This document shows positions 27,372 through 35,578 of a DNA stretch of 53,867 bases, one piece after another (the stretch's first letter is position 1; each line of letters begins with the position of its first letter). The notes under the pieces are model-generated. The model saw nothing but the letters and a program-made list of their open reading frames with translations. It made no database searches and was not told where the DNA came from. The stretch lies in assembly GCA_017644105.1 (NCBI GenBank), contig JAEPMD010000014.1:1-53867 (forward strand), written 5' to 3'. Source of the stretch: Rhizobiaceae bacterium. Its GTDB lineage: Bacteria; Pseudomonadota; Alphaproteobacteria; Rhizobiales; Rhizobiaceae. The position numbers and the translations under genes are program-made.

Positions 27372-27432
27372 AAGATTGACCATTGCCCTGAGGCGCATTA
27401 AACCTCTGGGCAAAGTCAATCTTTCTTTTCAA
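27372..27432 (+). terminator. large terminator-like hairpin between alaC and hom
   Basis: AAGATTGAC, TTGCCC and GAGG pair in register with CCTC, GGGCAA and GTCAATCTT, a 19-bp stem with small internal loops and a nine-base apical loop, followed by TCTTTTC. It ends 38 nt before the hom start. It probably terminates alaC transcription. A ten-codon ATG frame (27369-27401) runs through the 5' arm but has no Thr, Ile or Met run, so classical attenuation is not supported. Confidence 0.75.
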
Positions 27433-27469
27433 AACACATTAAATACATCGCATATTGAACGGATATCTC

Positions 27470-28792
27470 ATGTCAAATGGTCTTAAAATTGGTATTGCTG
27501 GTCTGGGCACTGTTGGCTCGTCGCTTGGGCAATTGTTGGAGACCAAAGCACAAACCTTGACCAAGAGTTGCGGCAAAGATTTGACGGTGACGGCAGTCAG
27601 CGCTGCCAATAAAGATAAAGATCGTGATTTTGATTTATACAAAGCAGCTTGGTTTGATAATGCCGTCGAACTTGCTGAAAAAGCCGACATTAACGTGCTT
27701 GTTGAGCTCATCGGTGGCGAAGATGGTGTTGCCTATGACGCTGTAAAGGCTGCACTATTACGTGGTTGTCATGTTGTAACAGCCAACAAAGCATTGCTCG
27801 CTAAACACGGGATGGAATTTGCTGAGATTGCCGAAGAAAAAGGTGTCATCTTGAACTATGAGGCCGCGATTGCCGGTGGTATCCCGATCGTCAAAGCCAT
27901 GCGTGAAGCTTTGTCGGGAAATAAGATTTCCCGCGTTTACGGCATTATGAACGGGACTTGTAATTATATTCTAACTCGCATGTTGGCCGACAATATGAGT
28001 TTTGAAGATTGTTTGGCAGATGCGCAAAGATTGGGTTATGCGGAAGCTGACCCGGCTTTCGATATTGAAGGCAATGACACCGCGCATAAATTGGCGCTGC
28101 TCACCAGCCTCGCTTTTGGCACTCAATTGGCTGCCGATGAGATCTATCTTGAGGGCATTACCAATATCACAATTGACGATATCCATGCCGCGGATGAATT
28201 GGGTTATCGCATCAAATTGCTTGGTGTTGCTCAAAAGACAGATACTGGCATTGAACAGCGTGTTCACCCAACCATGGTGCCGACAAATAGTCTTGTGGCA
28301 CAAGTAGATAGCGTGACCAACGCTGTTGCGGTGGAAACCGATCTCTTGGGTGAGCTTGTAATGTCTGGCCCCGGTGCAGGTGGTATGGCAACAGCATCTG
28401 CCGTGATTGGCGATTTGGCTGATATAGCAAAAAGCCGTGAAGGTGCACAACATGCGCCGGTATTTGGCAATCCGGTCAAAGAATTGATTGAGTATAAACG
28501 TGCCAAAATGCGGGAGCATAAGGGTGGTTACTTCATTCGTTTATCTGTTGAGGATAAAGCAGGAGTGATAGCAAATATCGCCACACACATGGCTGATCAA
28601 TCGATATCGCTGAAGTCTATTGTGCAACGCGCTCAAAATGGTGGTGCGAGTGACTATAATCAGACCGTTATTTTGGTGACGCATGCGACCACGGAACAAG
28701 CAGTACGCGACACTGTCGAATATATCGAAAAAGAAGGTTATCTAACAGCTGCGCCGCAAGTTATTCGCATTGAAGATCCGGATAAAGCTTAG
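27470..28792 (+). CDS. hom: homoserine dehydrogenase
   Basis: NAD(P)H-dependent reduction of aspartate semialdehyde to homoserine for Thr, Met and Ile synthesis. Rossmann motif 'GIAGLGTVGSSLGQ' is at the N-terminus. 'ANKALLAKHG', 'NYEAAIAGGIPIVKAMREAL' and 'GIMNGTCNYILTRM' form the catalytic domain. A C-terminal ACT domain (about 350-430, 'RLSVEDKAGVIANIATHMAD') suggests feedback control by threonine. The chosen start, ATG 27470, gives 440 aa; an ATG five codons earlier is possible. Confidence 0.95.
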   Translation: MSNGLKIGIAGLGTVGSSLGQLLETKAQTLTKSCGKDLTVTAVSAANKDKDRDFDLYKAAWFDNAVELAEKADINVLVELIGGEDGVAYDAVKAALLRGCHVVTANKALLAKHGMEFAEIAEEKGVILNYEAAIAGGIPIVKAMREALSGNKISRVYGIMNGTCNYILTRMLADNMSFEDCLADAQRLGYAEADPAFDIEGNDTAHKLALLTSLAFGTQLAADEIYLEGITNITIDDIHAADELGYRIKLLGVAQKTDTGIEQRVHPTMVPTNSLVAQVDSVTNAVAVETDLLGELVMSGPGAGGMATASAVIGDLADIAKSREGAQHAPVFGNPVKELIEYKRAKMREHKGGYFIRLSVEDKAGVIANIATHMADQSISLKSIVQRAQNGGASDYNQTVILVTHATTEQAVRDTVEYIEKEGYLTAAPQVIRIEDPDKA

Positions 28793-28807
28793 ATCGAGCT
28801 GACTTTT

Positions 28808-29527
28808 TTACTGTAATATTTTTTGGGCGAAGTTAATGACTTGCTGCTCTATGCTTCGCCATTGCGCAATTTTTGACTCAGAAAACCGGTAGGTTAAGCG
28901 CAAACCTTGGCCAAAATTTACATCTCTTTGGCAGCCCGCAGAATTTGTTGTGTCACCTGATTTGTTTTGTAAGCACTTGATGACATAAGGGCGTTCTTTG
29001 GTGATCGCTTCCACATATAGAATTTCTCCACCATAGGACGATTGCGCACTCATTTTATAAAATACTAAGCCGTCTGGACCGGCATTTAGTGAGCCCTCGA
29101 TGAAATTACGGTAAATGGGATCAAATCTCGAAGACATATCGACCTGACCCGCAGAATAACCGATATCGAGAAATATCAATGACGAATTTGCACCAATATC
29201 ATTAAACTTGTCTTTGGTCTCATTCGTGTAGCCTGCCATTTCAGGCCATGAGAGATAGAGTTTTATGCCATCAGCTACGCCATTTCGCCTTTGACTCTCA
29301 AATCTTATCGTATTTGCAGCAATATCGAGCGTGTTTTGACCTAAAATAACCGAATATTGACGCTGGTCGTCAGTATGTCCTGCTTTGATGATTGAGCCAC
29401 TGAAATATTTTCCCGTCAGATGGATGACCAATGTCACAACGAGCAATATGCCAACGACAGATGCCACACGCCACGCGAATTTTGGTGTGATTAAAGGTTT
29501 GTGTTCAGGATGGTTTGTCTCATTCAT
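28808..29527 (-). CDS. conserved hypothetical membrane-anchored protein
   Basis: 239 aa: short cytoplasmic N-terminus, one membrane helix (about 20-40, 'VASVVGILLVVTLVIHLTG'), then an extracytoplasmic domain with two cysteines near 185 and 199 that could form a disulfide. No characterised family recognised. It converges on hom (15 bp between stops) and diverges from the carbonic anhydrase gene. Confidence 0.7.
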   Translation of the reverse strand: MNETNHPEHKPLITPKFAWRVASVVGILLVVTLVIHLTGKYFSGSIIKAGHTDDQRQYSVILGQNTLDIAANTIRFESQRRNGVADGIKLYLSWPEMAGYTNETKDKFNDIGANSSLIFLDIGYSAGQVDMSSRFDPIYRNFIEGSLNAGPDGLVFYKMSAQSSYGGEILYVEAITKERPYVIKCLQNKSGDTTNSAGCQRDVNFGQGLRLTYRFSESKIAQWRSIEQQVINFAQKILQ

Positions 29528-29684
29528 GGCGTAGCATTCAGCACGTGTCTTATGACAACTTAAAGAGTTTAAGGTTGGAATGTGACCAGAATCAACATTA
29601 TGATTGGCAGATTATTCAATTTGCCTGTTTTGGGCAATAAGAACTCACCGTTTGAGAAAGGGTGAGCCATACGGGAGACCCATT

Positions 29685-30215
29685 ATGCCAGTTTATAGTT
29701 TAGACGGGATTGAACCAACTCTACCTGCGAAGGAGACCTATTGGATTGCTGATAATGCGCAAGTTATGGGCAAAGTCACGTTATCGGAAGGTGTGGGCGT
29801 TTGGTTTGGTGCCGTATTGCGCGGCGATAATGAAATGATCAGCATTGGCGCGGGCACAAATATTCAAGAAAATTGCACCCTCCATACGGATATGGGATAT
29901 CCGCTCATTGTGGGAGATGGTTGTACAATCGGTCACAATGCAATTTTGCACGGTTGCCAGTTGGGTGACAACACACTCATCGGCATGGGCGCTACGGTGC
30001 TTAATGGTGCGAAAATTGGAAAGAATTGCATTATTGGCGCAGGCGCATTGATTACCGAAAACAAAGTGATTGCAGATAATTCATTGGTGGTTGGATCGCC
30101 AGGCAAAGTTATTCGGCAAATTGATGCTGAAACGGAGGTAGCACTTCGCGAAGGGGCGCAGCATTATGTCGACAATGCGATGAGATTCGCAAAAGGTCTA
30201 AAACGTATTGATTAG
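29685..30215 (+). CDS. gamma-class carbonic anhydrase-like protein
   Basis: 176-residue left-handed beta-helix protein built of hexapeptide repeats ('[13 protein letters not shown]', '[13 protein letters not shown]', '[13 protein letters not shown]'). Three putative zinc-binding histidines of the gamma class are present: His67, His84 and His89. The chosen ATG 29685 has GGGAGACC upstream; longer in-frame starts lack one. It belongs to the YrdA/PaaY-like branch, which often lacks part of the Cam active site, so carbonic anhydrase activity is plausible but not certain. Confidence 0.87.
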   Translation: MPVYSLDGIEPTLPAKETYWIADNAQVMGKVTLSEGVGVWFGAVLRGDNEMISIGAGTNIQENCTLHTDMGYPLIVGDGCTIGHNAILHGCQLGDNTLIGMGATVLNGAKIGKNCIIGAGALITENKVIADNSLVVGSPGKVIRQIDAETEVALREGAQHYVDNAMRFAKGLKRID

Positions 30216-30232
30216 GCTTGTGAAGATAAATG

Positions 30233-30386
30233 TGCTGGTCCGCATGGGACAGATGCGGACCAGCAATAACCTGAGCCTTTATAGGGGGGACGAGGATAAG
30301 GTCAGGCTCAGGAAACTGAATTTATCCAGAAATTATCATCTGCCAAAATTCGTCCCCAAATTTCATGCGGCAGATTTTATTGTTTA
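30233..30386. other. three-hairpin structured region in a convergent intergenic gap
   Basis: Hairpin 1: 13 perfect pairs, TGCTGGTCCGCAT (30233-30245) with its complement (30253-30265), 7-nt loop. Hairpin 2: CCTGAGCCT (30270-30278) with AGGCTCAGG (30304-30312), 25-nt loop. Hairpin 3: TCTGCC (30339-30344) with GGCAGA (30369-30374), 24-nt loop, then TTTTATTGTTT. The loop of hairpin 2 has GGGGACGA (30286-30293), exactly complementary to TCGTCCCC (30350-30357) in the loop of hairpin 3. Lies between the convergent ends of the carbonic anhydrase gene and the peptidase gene. Could be a terminator region, palindromic element or ncRNA. Confidence 0.55.
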
Positions 30387-30992
30387 GTTTGTGGTACCAA
30401 CAGCGCCGCTATTGCCACCGCCCAGTTTCATCCATGCGCCTGCATGTTCTGATGACTGACGTTTGATAAATCGATAACCAGTTTCGTGCCACAGTCGTAC
30501 GTCATTGCGTAGATTGTCGAGCACATAGTCACCATAATCAGTGCGCACCGTTAAGACAGCATGTCCAGAGCCGTCAGGTTGGAGCACAACCGTGATCAAT
30601 AGATCAGCTGGCGAAAAGCCTGCTTTCATAAGACTTGCGCGTTTCAGTAAAACATAGTCCTCACAATCACCAACGGTGCGTGGATATGACCAGACTTCTT
30701 CTACGCCGTGAATTTGCATATCAGTCAGTGGTTTAATCTTTCGATTTACAGCTGTATTGATCTTTAGTATCTTGTCCCATGCTTTTCTCGTGAGCTGCAT
30801 TGGTCCCTGGTCCCGACCGATGACACCACATTCATGTGGGTTAGCTTTACAAAACTCGTAATGCCCGATGGGTGGGTTTGTCTGACTAATGGGACTTAAA
30901 TAATCATGCGCTGCATGCGCGTTTCCTAAAGACGCCACTCCAAGTCCCACTAAGAGCGCACCTGTTTTTATCGTGCTTTTGATTTGAACCAT
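30384..30992 (-). CDS. bacterial transglutaminase-like cysteine peptidase (BTLCP)
   Basis: 202-aa exported protein: a signal peptide ends near 'SLGNAHA' (about residue 27). The papain-like triad of the family is visible as Cys110 ('GDCEDYVLLKRASLM'), His144 ('GSGHAVLTV') and Asp159 ('YVLDN'). The proteobacterial relative LapG cleaves a surface adhesin under c-di-GMP control, but this short rhizobial type stands alone, without a LapD-like partner here. Substrate unknown. The upstream 459 bp is non-coding. Confidence 0.85.
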   Translation of the reverse strand: MVQIKSTIKTGALLVGLGVASLGNAHAAHDYLSPISQTNPPIGHYEFCKANPHECGVIGRDQGPMQLTRKAWDKILKINTAVNRKIKPLTDMQIHGVEEVWSYPRTVGDCEDYVLLKRASLMKAGFSPADLLITVVLQPDGSGHAVLTVRTDYGDYVLDNLRNDVRLWHETGYRFIKRQSSEHAGAWMKLGGGNSGAVGTTN

Positions 30993-31100
30993 TTTCGTTC
31001 TCCCCTGTGTGGGAAGGAATATGGCAGCACGCTTTTTATTTTAGCCAAATTTTGGCACTAAAATTCGATGCTAAATATCTGAAAAATATACATAAAATTG

Positions 31101-31119
31101 ATTTGAATGCATTTCAAAT
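31101..31119. promoter_or_regulatory. perfect palindrome upstream of the cysteine peptidase gene
   Basis: ATTTGAA-TGCAT-TTCAAAT: seven-base arms around a five-base centre, about 110 bp upstream of the peptidase start. The form fits a dimeric regulator operator; the regulator is unknown. Confidence 0.35.
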
Positions 31120-31393
31120 ACAAGTTAAATTTATATCAAATCGTATTCGGATTTTTAGAAAAATTAGCTAAATTTGTATGTAATTTGCCGCAACAGCCTG
31201 AGTCATATGGCGTTACGCTAGATCGGTAATTAAGGAGTTACGGAGGCCGATGATATTCAACTGCATCGTGGATTTACGGTGCTAAATCTTCGCGGAATGG
31301 ATTGGCATTCAAATTTTGGCGTATTTGAGTGCGAAAAAAAATGAAAAAAAAATAGATTTTTTTTTGAGTTTGGTCGAATTTCTATGTTTTGAC

Positions 31394-31421
31394 AAAAAAA
31401 ATCGCGGCTAAAACCGCGAAT
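31394..31421 (-). terminator. intrinsic terminator of the PilZ gene
   Basis: Minus strand: TCGCGG-TTTTAG-CCGCGA followed by eight T, about 30 nt after the PilZ stop codon. Confidence 0.9.
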
Positions 31422-31451
31422 TTTTAGGGTAAATACTCACTGAGTTTGCCT

Positions 31452-32057
31452 TTAAAGCCGGCTTTCCAGTTCTTCAATTGGTTGAATATTTAGAAATTCC
31501 ATTGAGATGCCGGTATCAAAATGACGAACGACGCGGCCTTGCATAGATCCAAGCCATAGAAGCGTGCCGGTTTCAGGTTGAACATCAATTTCAAAGGCCG
31601 CACCGGAAACAGAAAGGTCGATAATTCTAACGGGATAGGTTCGGCCATCCTCGAGACGAATTTCGGAATTCATTTTACGAGGTGCGGCACGTTCGTGGCG
31701 ACGATCCTCTTCCATACCCAACTCATGCTTGTTTGCAAGCCAGGTTAGCTGTGCAGCTAATTTGTTTTGTTTTCGCGGTGTCGCATTAATTGCGACTTCG
31801 AATCCATTTTTGGAGACTTTGATCACATGCCCTTCAAGACGACCAATCTGTTCGATATATGCGATGATACGTTCGCCGTGCTCGGGCAGGTGGGTCGCTT
31901 CAACAAATGCGACAGCGGGCGACATTTCACTGATAAAGCATTTTTGTTCGGTATAGTCCTCGCGCATCATGCGACCTTGAAGTTCCACGCTTACACTATA
32001 AAAAGTATTCGCTTCTTCGTTTTCAGTGCCGATGTCTTTGCGTGCTGCCGATAGCAT
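31452..32057 (-). CDS. PilZ-domain protein (one canonical, one degenerate domain)
   Basis: 201 aa. The C-terminal half is a canonical PilZ domain, with the c-di-GMP-binding Arg pair 'RRHER' (119-123) and 'DLSVSG' (147-152, D/NxSxxG). The N-terminal half (about 25-95, 'GERIIAYIEQIGRLEGHVIK', 'NGFEVAI') has the same barrel-like pattern but lacks the Arg motif, so it looks like a second, non-binding PilZ-like domain. Probably a c-di-GMP receptor; output partner unknown. The PAS protein gene lies upstream on the same strand. Confidence 0.85.
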   Translation of the reverse strand: MLSAARKDIGTENEEANTFYSVSVELQGRMMREDYTEQKCFISEMSPAVAFVEATHLPEHGERIIAYIEQIGRLEGHVIKVSKNGFEVAINATPRKQNKLAAQLTWLANKHELGMEEDRRHERAAPRKMNSEIRLEDGRTYPVRIIDLSVSGAAFEIDVQPETGTLLWLGSMQGRVVRHFDTGISMEFLNIQPIEELESRL

Positions 32058-32162
32058 CTATCTTTCCCAAGCTCTTTAATTCGATTTTTAAACTAAAAGA
32101 CTATGGTTAATAATGTGTAAGTTTTGTTCCCGACGATGCATATAAATACATAGATTTTGTAA

Positions 32163-32774
32163 TTAGTTTTTTACGCCGCCATCAATAACGAAAAGATGTC
32201 CAATCTGTTTCGCATCTTCAGCTATTTTACCACCGGATTTAATCGCGACAGCGTTGCCCAAAGCGTTGAAGTCAACTGGAATCGTATCTTTATCAATTTG
32301 CCGGATCGCTGTGAGAGACATGCCAATGATGTGTTTGTTGTTGAAGGCAAAGCCCTGATTGAGTTGGGATAATGAACCAATTACGCGGTCAAACTTGCCA
32401 TCTTCACTTACGAGCGGAAGCAATATCATCTCAAGCTTGTTCACTGTTCCATGTGTTGAAAGTCCATCAGCTACAATGACAAATGGTTTTTGTTCATTGG
32501 CGCATTGCGCAATGATTGTGCTTGGTTTGCGCTCAACACCGTTTAACCAAAGACTACTGAAAGACTTCCCCCGAAGGTCATCTCCAAACATTGCGCATAT
32601 GTCACCACCAGCAAGATTAAGCGAAGCGATGTCTCCGACGAGTTCCAGCATGAAAACCGACGGCAAAATATTGCCGATATAGGCAGGCTCAAAGACATGC
32701 CGTGATGGGGCAGGGTCTTCGCCGCGTAACAAATTCCAATACTGGAAAAGTTCTCTGCTGGTTTTATGTCTCAT
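32163..32774 (-). CDS. PAS-domain protein (PAS_5 family)
   Basis: 203-aa cytoplasmic protein. The N-terminus 'SRELFQYWNLLRGEDPAPSR' and the following 'FVFELVGD..LAGGDICAMFG' pattern (here 'FMLELVGDIASLNLAGGDIC') are typical of the alphaproteobacterial PAS_5 family; MopJ of Caulobacter is a related cell-cycle regulator. There is no output domain, so it must act through partners. 105 bp separate it from the PilZ gene on the same strand. Confidence 0.8.
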   Translation of the reverse strand: MRHKTSRELFQYWNLLRGEDPAPSRHVFEPAYIGNILPSVFMLELVGDIASLNLAGGDICAMFGDDLRGKSFSSLWLNGVERKPSTIIAQCANEQKPFVIVADGLSTHGTVNKLEMILLPLVSEDGKFDRVIGSLSQLNQGFAFNNKHIIGMSLTAIRQIDKDTIPVDFNALGNAVAIKSGGKIAEDAKQIGHLFVIDGGVKN

Positions 32775-33089
32775 GACTATTTTACTCGATACACAAAAAT
32801 GTCTTTGTTTAATCTTAGCATATATTGCTACTTATTCGTTCAATATTGCCTAACGCGGCTGAAAACCTGTGCGTTAAGGTTAACAAATGGTTTCGCTTGC
32901 GAGATTTAAGGTGTCGTGGCAATGTGTGTTCAGGCTTCCAATATGGAAATACCAGCACCCCAAATTGACCAATATATCGGTCACCGGCCACGTGAGTTTC
33001 GTTTAAGAATTGCTCCGTGGCCTTTTTTTTATCGTAAATCTGAGATAGAGATGATAGTTATCTATCCAATTGAATTATCGGAATATTTG
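32775..33089. other. divergent intergenic region between PAS and rhomboid genes
   Basis: 315 bp. From 32916 an open plus-strand frame continues in frame into the rhomboid gene (58 extra residues), but it lacks a ribosome site and is not membrane-like, so I treat it as non-coding. It contains GTTAAGGTTAAC (32873-32884) and a T8 run (33023-33030). No RNA gene recognised. Confidence 0.5.
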
Positions 33090-33803
33090 ATGAACCAGCC
33101 GACCGAAAATACGCAGGACAACGCGCCAGCAAATCCTCCGATTTTTAACCTACCAAATGTCATTTTATTGTTTTTGCTCATCATGGTGACCGTGCAGGTC
33201 GCGCGTGATATGCTTTTATCGGATGAGCAAAATGTCTGGTTGATCATCAATGGTGCATTTATTACGCAAAGATACCTGTTTTCGTTCGCAGATCAGAATT
33301 TGGCCTATTTTACCAGCCCGATTACCTATTCCTTCATACATGGGGGTTACGGTCACCTAGCCGTAAATAGCCTATGGTTGGCAGCATTTGGCGCTGTTGT
33401 TGCCCGGCGTTTCGGCGTGTTTCGTTTCACGGTTTTTTGGGTTTTATCCGCTCTTGCGTCGGTCGCGTTTTTTGCTGCTCTTAACTGGGGGCAAGCGATA
33501 CCAGTGGTGGGTGCATCAGGGGTTGTATCTGCACTTATGGGCGCGGCCGCCCGATTTGCTTTTCCCCTAGGTGGCAGATTTAATCGTGAAAAGGCGCATT
33601 TTCTGCCTCGTCAGTCGTTTTCTGATGTGCTTCAAAACAGAACAGTCCTTGTCTATCTAGGTTTTTGGTTTGTGATCAGCTTATTGCCTGCAATTGGCGT
33701 GGGCGCATCTGGCGATGCGAGCTCTATTGCTTGGGAAGCCCATATTGGTGGCTTTTTGTTCGGTTTCCTTTTCTTTAACCTATTTGACCACAAAGACTGG
33801 TAA
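33090..33803 (+). CDS. rhomboid-family intramembrane serine protease
   Basis: 237 aa from the ATG at 33090, preceded by CGGAA. Polytopic, with the catalytic elements of rhomboids: 'HGGYGHLAVNSLWL' (His84, His89, Asn93) for the oxyanion region, 'GASGVVSALMG' with Ser143, and 'HIGGFLFGFL' with His218. The loop between the Ser and His segments (about 155-205) is longer than in E. coli GlpG. Substrate unknown. A longer in-frame start at 32916 is possible but less likely. Confidence 0.87.
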   Translation: MNQPTENTQDNAPANPPIFNLPNVILLFLLIMVTVQVARDMLLSDEQNVWLIINGAFITQRYLFSFADQNLAYFTSPITYSFIHGGYGHLAVNSLWLAAFGAVVARRFGVFRFTVFWVLSALASVAFFAALNWGQAIPVVGASGVVSALMGAAARFAFPLGGRFNREKAHFLPRQSFSDVLQNRTVLVYLGFWFVISLLPAIGVGASGDASSIAWEAHIGGFLFGFLFFNLFDHKDW

Positions 33804-33846
33804 AAGTTGCAAAATTGCCAAAAATGGCTGTACACTGTGAGTCTAT

Positions 33847-33909
33847 CGGAAAGGGTGGTTTTCCGAGATTAAGACATTTCCCTTTTCGTAATGTCGCTGT
33901 TTGTCAGCG
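33847..33909 (+). promoter_or_regulatory. three small hairpins in the leader of the CBS gene
   Basis: CGGAAA-gggtggt-TTTCCG (33847-33865), GACATT / AATGTC (33873-33895) and CGCTG-tttgt-CAGCG (33895-33909). AAAGGG of the first (33850-33855) is complementary to CCCTTT in the second loop (33880-33885). They lie between rhomboid and CBS, and may end the rhomboid transcript or structure the CBS leader. Confidence 0.35.
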
Positions 33910-33945
33910 AGACTTGAATTTGGTCGCTATTATGAGGAGGAAGCA

Positions 33946-34377
33946 ATGACAGTTAAACAGATCCTGGATGAAAAGGGCTATAGTGTATCGACTATGGCTG
34001 CGACCGAAACAATTGCTGAGGCTATTGATTTTCTAGCTGGTAATAAATTTGGTGCTGTTGTTGTGTCTTCCAAAGGTCAGGAAGTCGCTGGGATTCTGTC
34101 TGAGCGCGACATTGTCCGCACCATCTCAGAAAACGGTAAGGACGCAATAGACTATCCAATTTCCAAGGTAATGACCAAGAATGTGAAAACCTGTAAGGCG
34201 ACTACGAGCGTTATGGAAGTCATGGAAATTATGACCAAAGGCGGTTTTCGGCATATCCCAATCGTCGATGAAGGTCGATTAAGCGGTATTATTTCCATCC
34301 GCGATGTGATTAAATATCGCATGAATGAAGTTGAGCGCGAAGCGGAAGAAATTAAAGCCTATATTGGTGCCGGCTAA
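33946..34377 (+). CDS. tandem CBS-domain protein
   Basis: 143 aa from ATG 33946, with a strong GAGGAGG site 6 bases upstream. Two CBS motifs: residues about 8-65 ('FGAVVVSSKGQEVAGILSER') and 75-130 ('FRHIPIVDEGRLSGIISIRD'). Such stand-alone CBS pairs bind adenosine nucleotides and act as sensors; the partner is unknown. The position between rhomboid and hisI is conserved in rhizobia. Confidence 0.88.
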   Translation: MTVKQILDEKGYSVSTMAATETIAEAIDFLAGNKFGAVVVSSKGQEVAGILSERDIVRTISENGKDAIDYPISKVMTKNVKTCKATTSVMEVMEIMTKGGFRHIPIVDEGRLSGIISIRDVIKYRMNEVEREAEEIKAYIGAG

Positions 34378-34380
34378 GAC

Positions 34381-34794
34381 CTATTCAGCATAAACAAGCT
34401 TTGGATCATCGGATCCAATACCTTCGACACTTCTATAGAAACAAGATTTTCGCCCTGTGTGGCAGGCAACTTTATCGCCTGTCATCTCCACTTCAATGAT
34501 AACGGCATCTTGGTCACAATCTGTGTACATGGTTTTCACATATTGCATATTGCCCGAGGTTTCGCCTTTTTTCCAAAGCGCCTGACGCGATCGAGAATAA
34601 TAATGCGCGATACCTGTTTCAATTGTCAGTGCTAACGCTTCAGCATTCATATGTGCGAGCATGACGATTTGGCCACCATTGGCATCCACAACAACGGACG
34701 TTACCAATCCCTTCTCATCAAATTTTGGTGTGAAAGGTCCTTCTTGTTCGAGCACTTTTTTATCGCTCGATGGTGACTGAAAGCTGATGGTCAT
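34381..34794 (-). CDS. hisI: phosphoribosyl-AMP cyclohydrolase
   Basis: Third step of histidine synthesis: opening the purine ring of PR-AMP. Metal motifs '[13 protein letters not shown]' and '[14 protein letters not shown]' (two Cys for Zn) are present. 137 aa, the monofunctional form without a HisE domain, as usual in alphaproteobacteria. It lies 5 bp downstream of folE on the minus strand and converges on the CBS gene (3 bp apart). Confidence 0.95.
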   Translation of the reverse strand: MTISFQSPSSDKKVLEQEGPFTPKFDEKGLVTSVVVDANGGQIVMLAHMNAEALALTIETGIAHYYSRSRQALWKKGETSGNMQYVKTMYTDCDQDAVIIEVEMTGDKVACHTGRKSCFYRSVEGIGSDDPKLVYAE

Positions 34795-34799
34795 AGTTT

Positions 34800-35423
34800 C
34801 TAGCTTTTGCCGATTGACGCCATAAATTTTAATTGCTCGTCTGTATTGTTTTCGTATTCACCAGTGAATGATGACGTAACGGTAACAGAGCCTTGTTTTT
34901 TAATGCCACGCATTGACATGCACATATGTTCGGCCTCGATCACAACAGCAACGCCTTTCGGTTGAAGCGCTTCTGTGATCGAATTCGATACCTGCGCAGT
35001 CATAGATTCCTGCGTTTGCAAGCGTTTTGCAAAGATGTCTATCACGCGCGCGATTTTTGACAAGCCCACAACTTTTCCGTCGGGCAGATAAGACACATGT
35101 GCTTTGCCAATGATCGGCACCATATGGTGTTCACAATGCGAAAAGAATGGAATATCGCGAATTGTGACGGCACCGGAATAGCCAGATACCTGCTCAAACG
35201 TACGACATAGCTCCTCATCCGGATCCATGTGATAGCCAGCGTAAAGCTCTTCATAGGCTTTTACTACGCGTTTAGGTGTGTCGAGCAGACCTTCACGCGC
35301 GGGATCTTCGCCGATCCAGCGAAGTAGAGTTTCAACCGCCGCTTCAGCTTCTTCGCGGGAAGGTTTTTGAACTTCACCACGCTCAGTGCTGTTGGCTAAT
35401 ATGTTTTTAACAATGGCGTCCAT
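34800..35423 (-). CDS. folE: GTP cyclohydrolase I (FolE type IA)
   Basis: Converts GTP to dihydroneopterin triphosphate for folate (and queuosine) synthesis. The Zn site is in '[20 protein letters not shown]' with the later '[11 protein letters not shown]' Cys; '[14 protein letters not shown]' is also diagnostic. The start ATG at 35423 (207 aa) has GGAG 7 bases upstream; an ATG 34 codons earlier would add a segment unlike the family. Operon with hisI. Confidence 0.95.
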   Translation of the reverse strand: MDAIVKNILANSTERGEVQKPSREEAEAAVETLLRWIGEDPAREGLLDTPKRVVKAYEELYAGYHMDPDEELCRTFEQVSGYSGAVTIRDIPFFSHCEHHMVPIIGKAHVSYLPDGKVVGLSKIARVIDIFAKRLQTQESMTAQVSNSITEALQPKGVAVVIEAEHMCMSMRGIKKQGSVTVTSSFTGEYENNTDEQLKFMASIGKS

Positions 35424-35578
35424 CTTCAACTCCGAAACCCTGCTATTCGACTTTTGAGTGTTGTCTACAGGGAACAAATTTAAAATATCAATTTGGTCTT
35501 TATGTGTTTTGTCTTTCCGACACAAGTCATTATATAGTAATTATATCTTGAAATTCGAGTGAATATTTTGGAAATGAT

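Larger units (their letters stand above)
30993..31451. other. AT-rich intergenic region, no gene found
   Basis: 459 bp between the peptidase start and the PilZ stop. It holds a perfect palindrome (31101-31119), a terminator (31394-31421), and two very short plus-strand frames (11 codons from the ATG at 31250; 15 codons from 31298) without convincing coding features. AT content is clearly higher than in the flanking genes. Confidence 0.6.

Noticed and set aside
31250-31345. Short frames with GGAGG upstream in the 459-bp AT-rich gap
   Set aside because: Only 11 and 15 codons, no recognisable peptide, and low-complexity A-rich surroundings.
32873-32884. GTTAAGGTTAAC as a CtrA site
   Set aside because: The TTAA halves are only two bases apart; the CtrA consensus needs about seven.
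32916-33089. N-terminal extension of the rhomboid protein
   Set aside because: In frame but without a ribosome site, and not similar to rhomboid N-termini that I know. The ATG at 33090 fits better. It remains possible.
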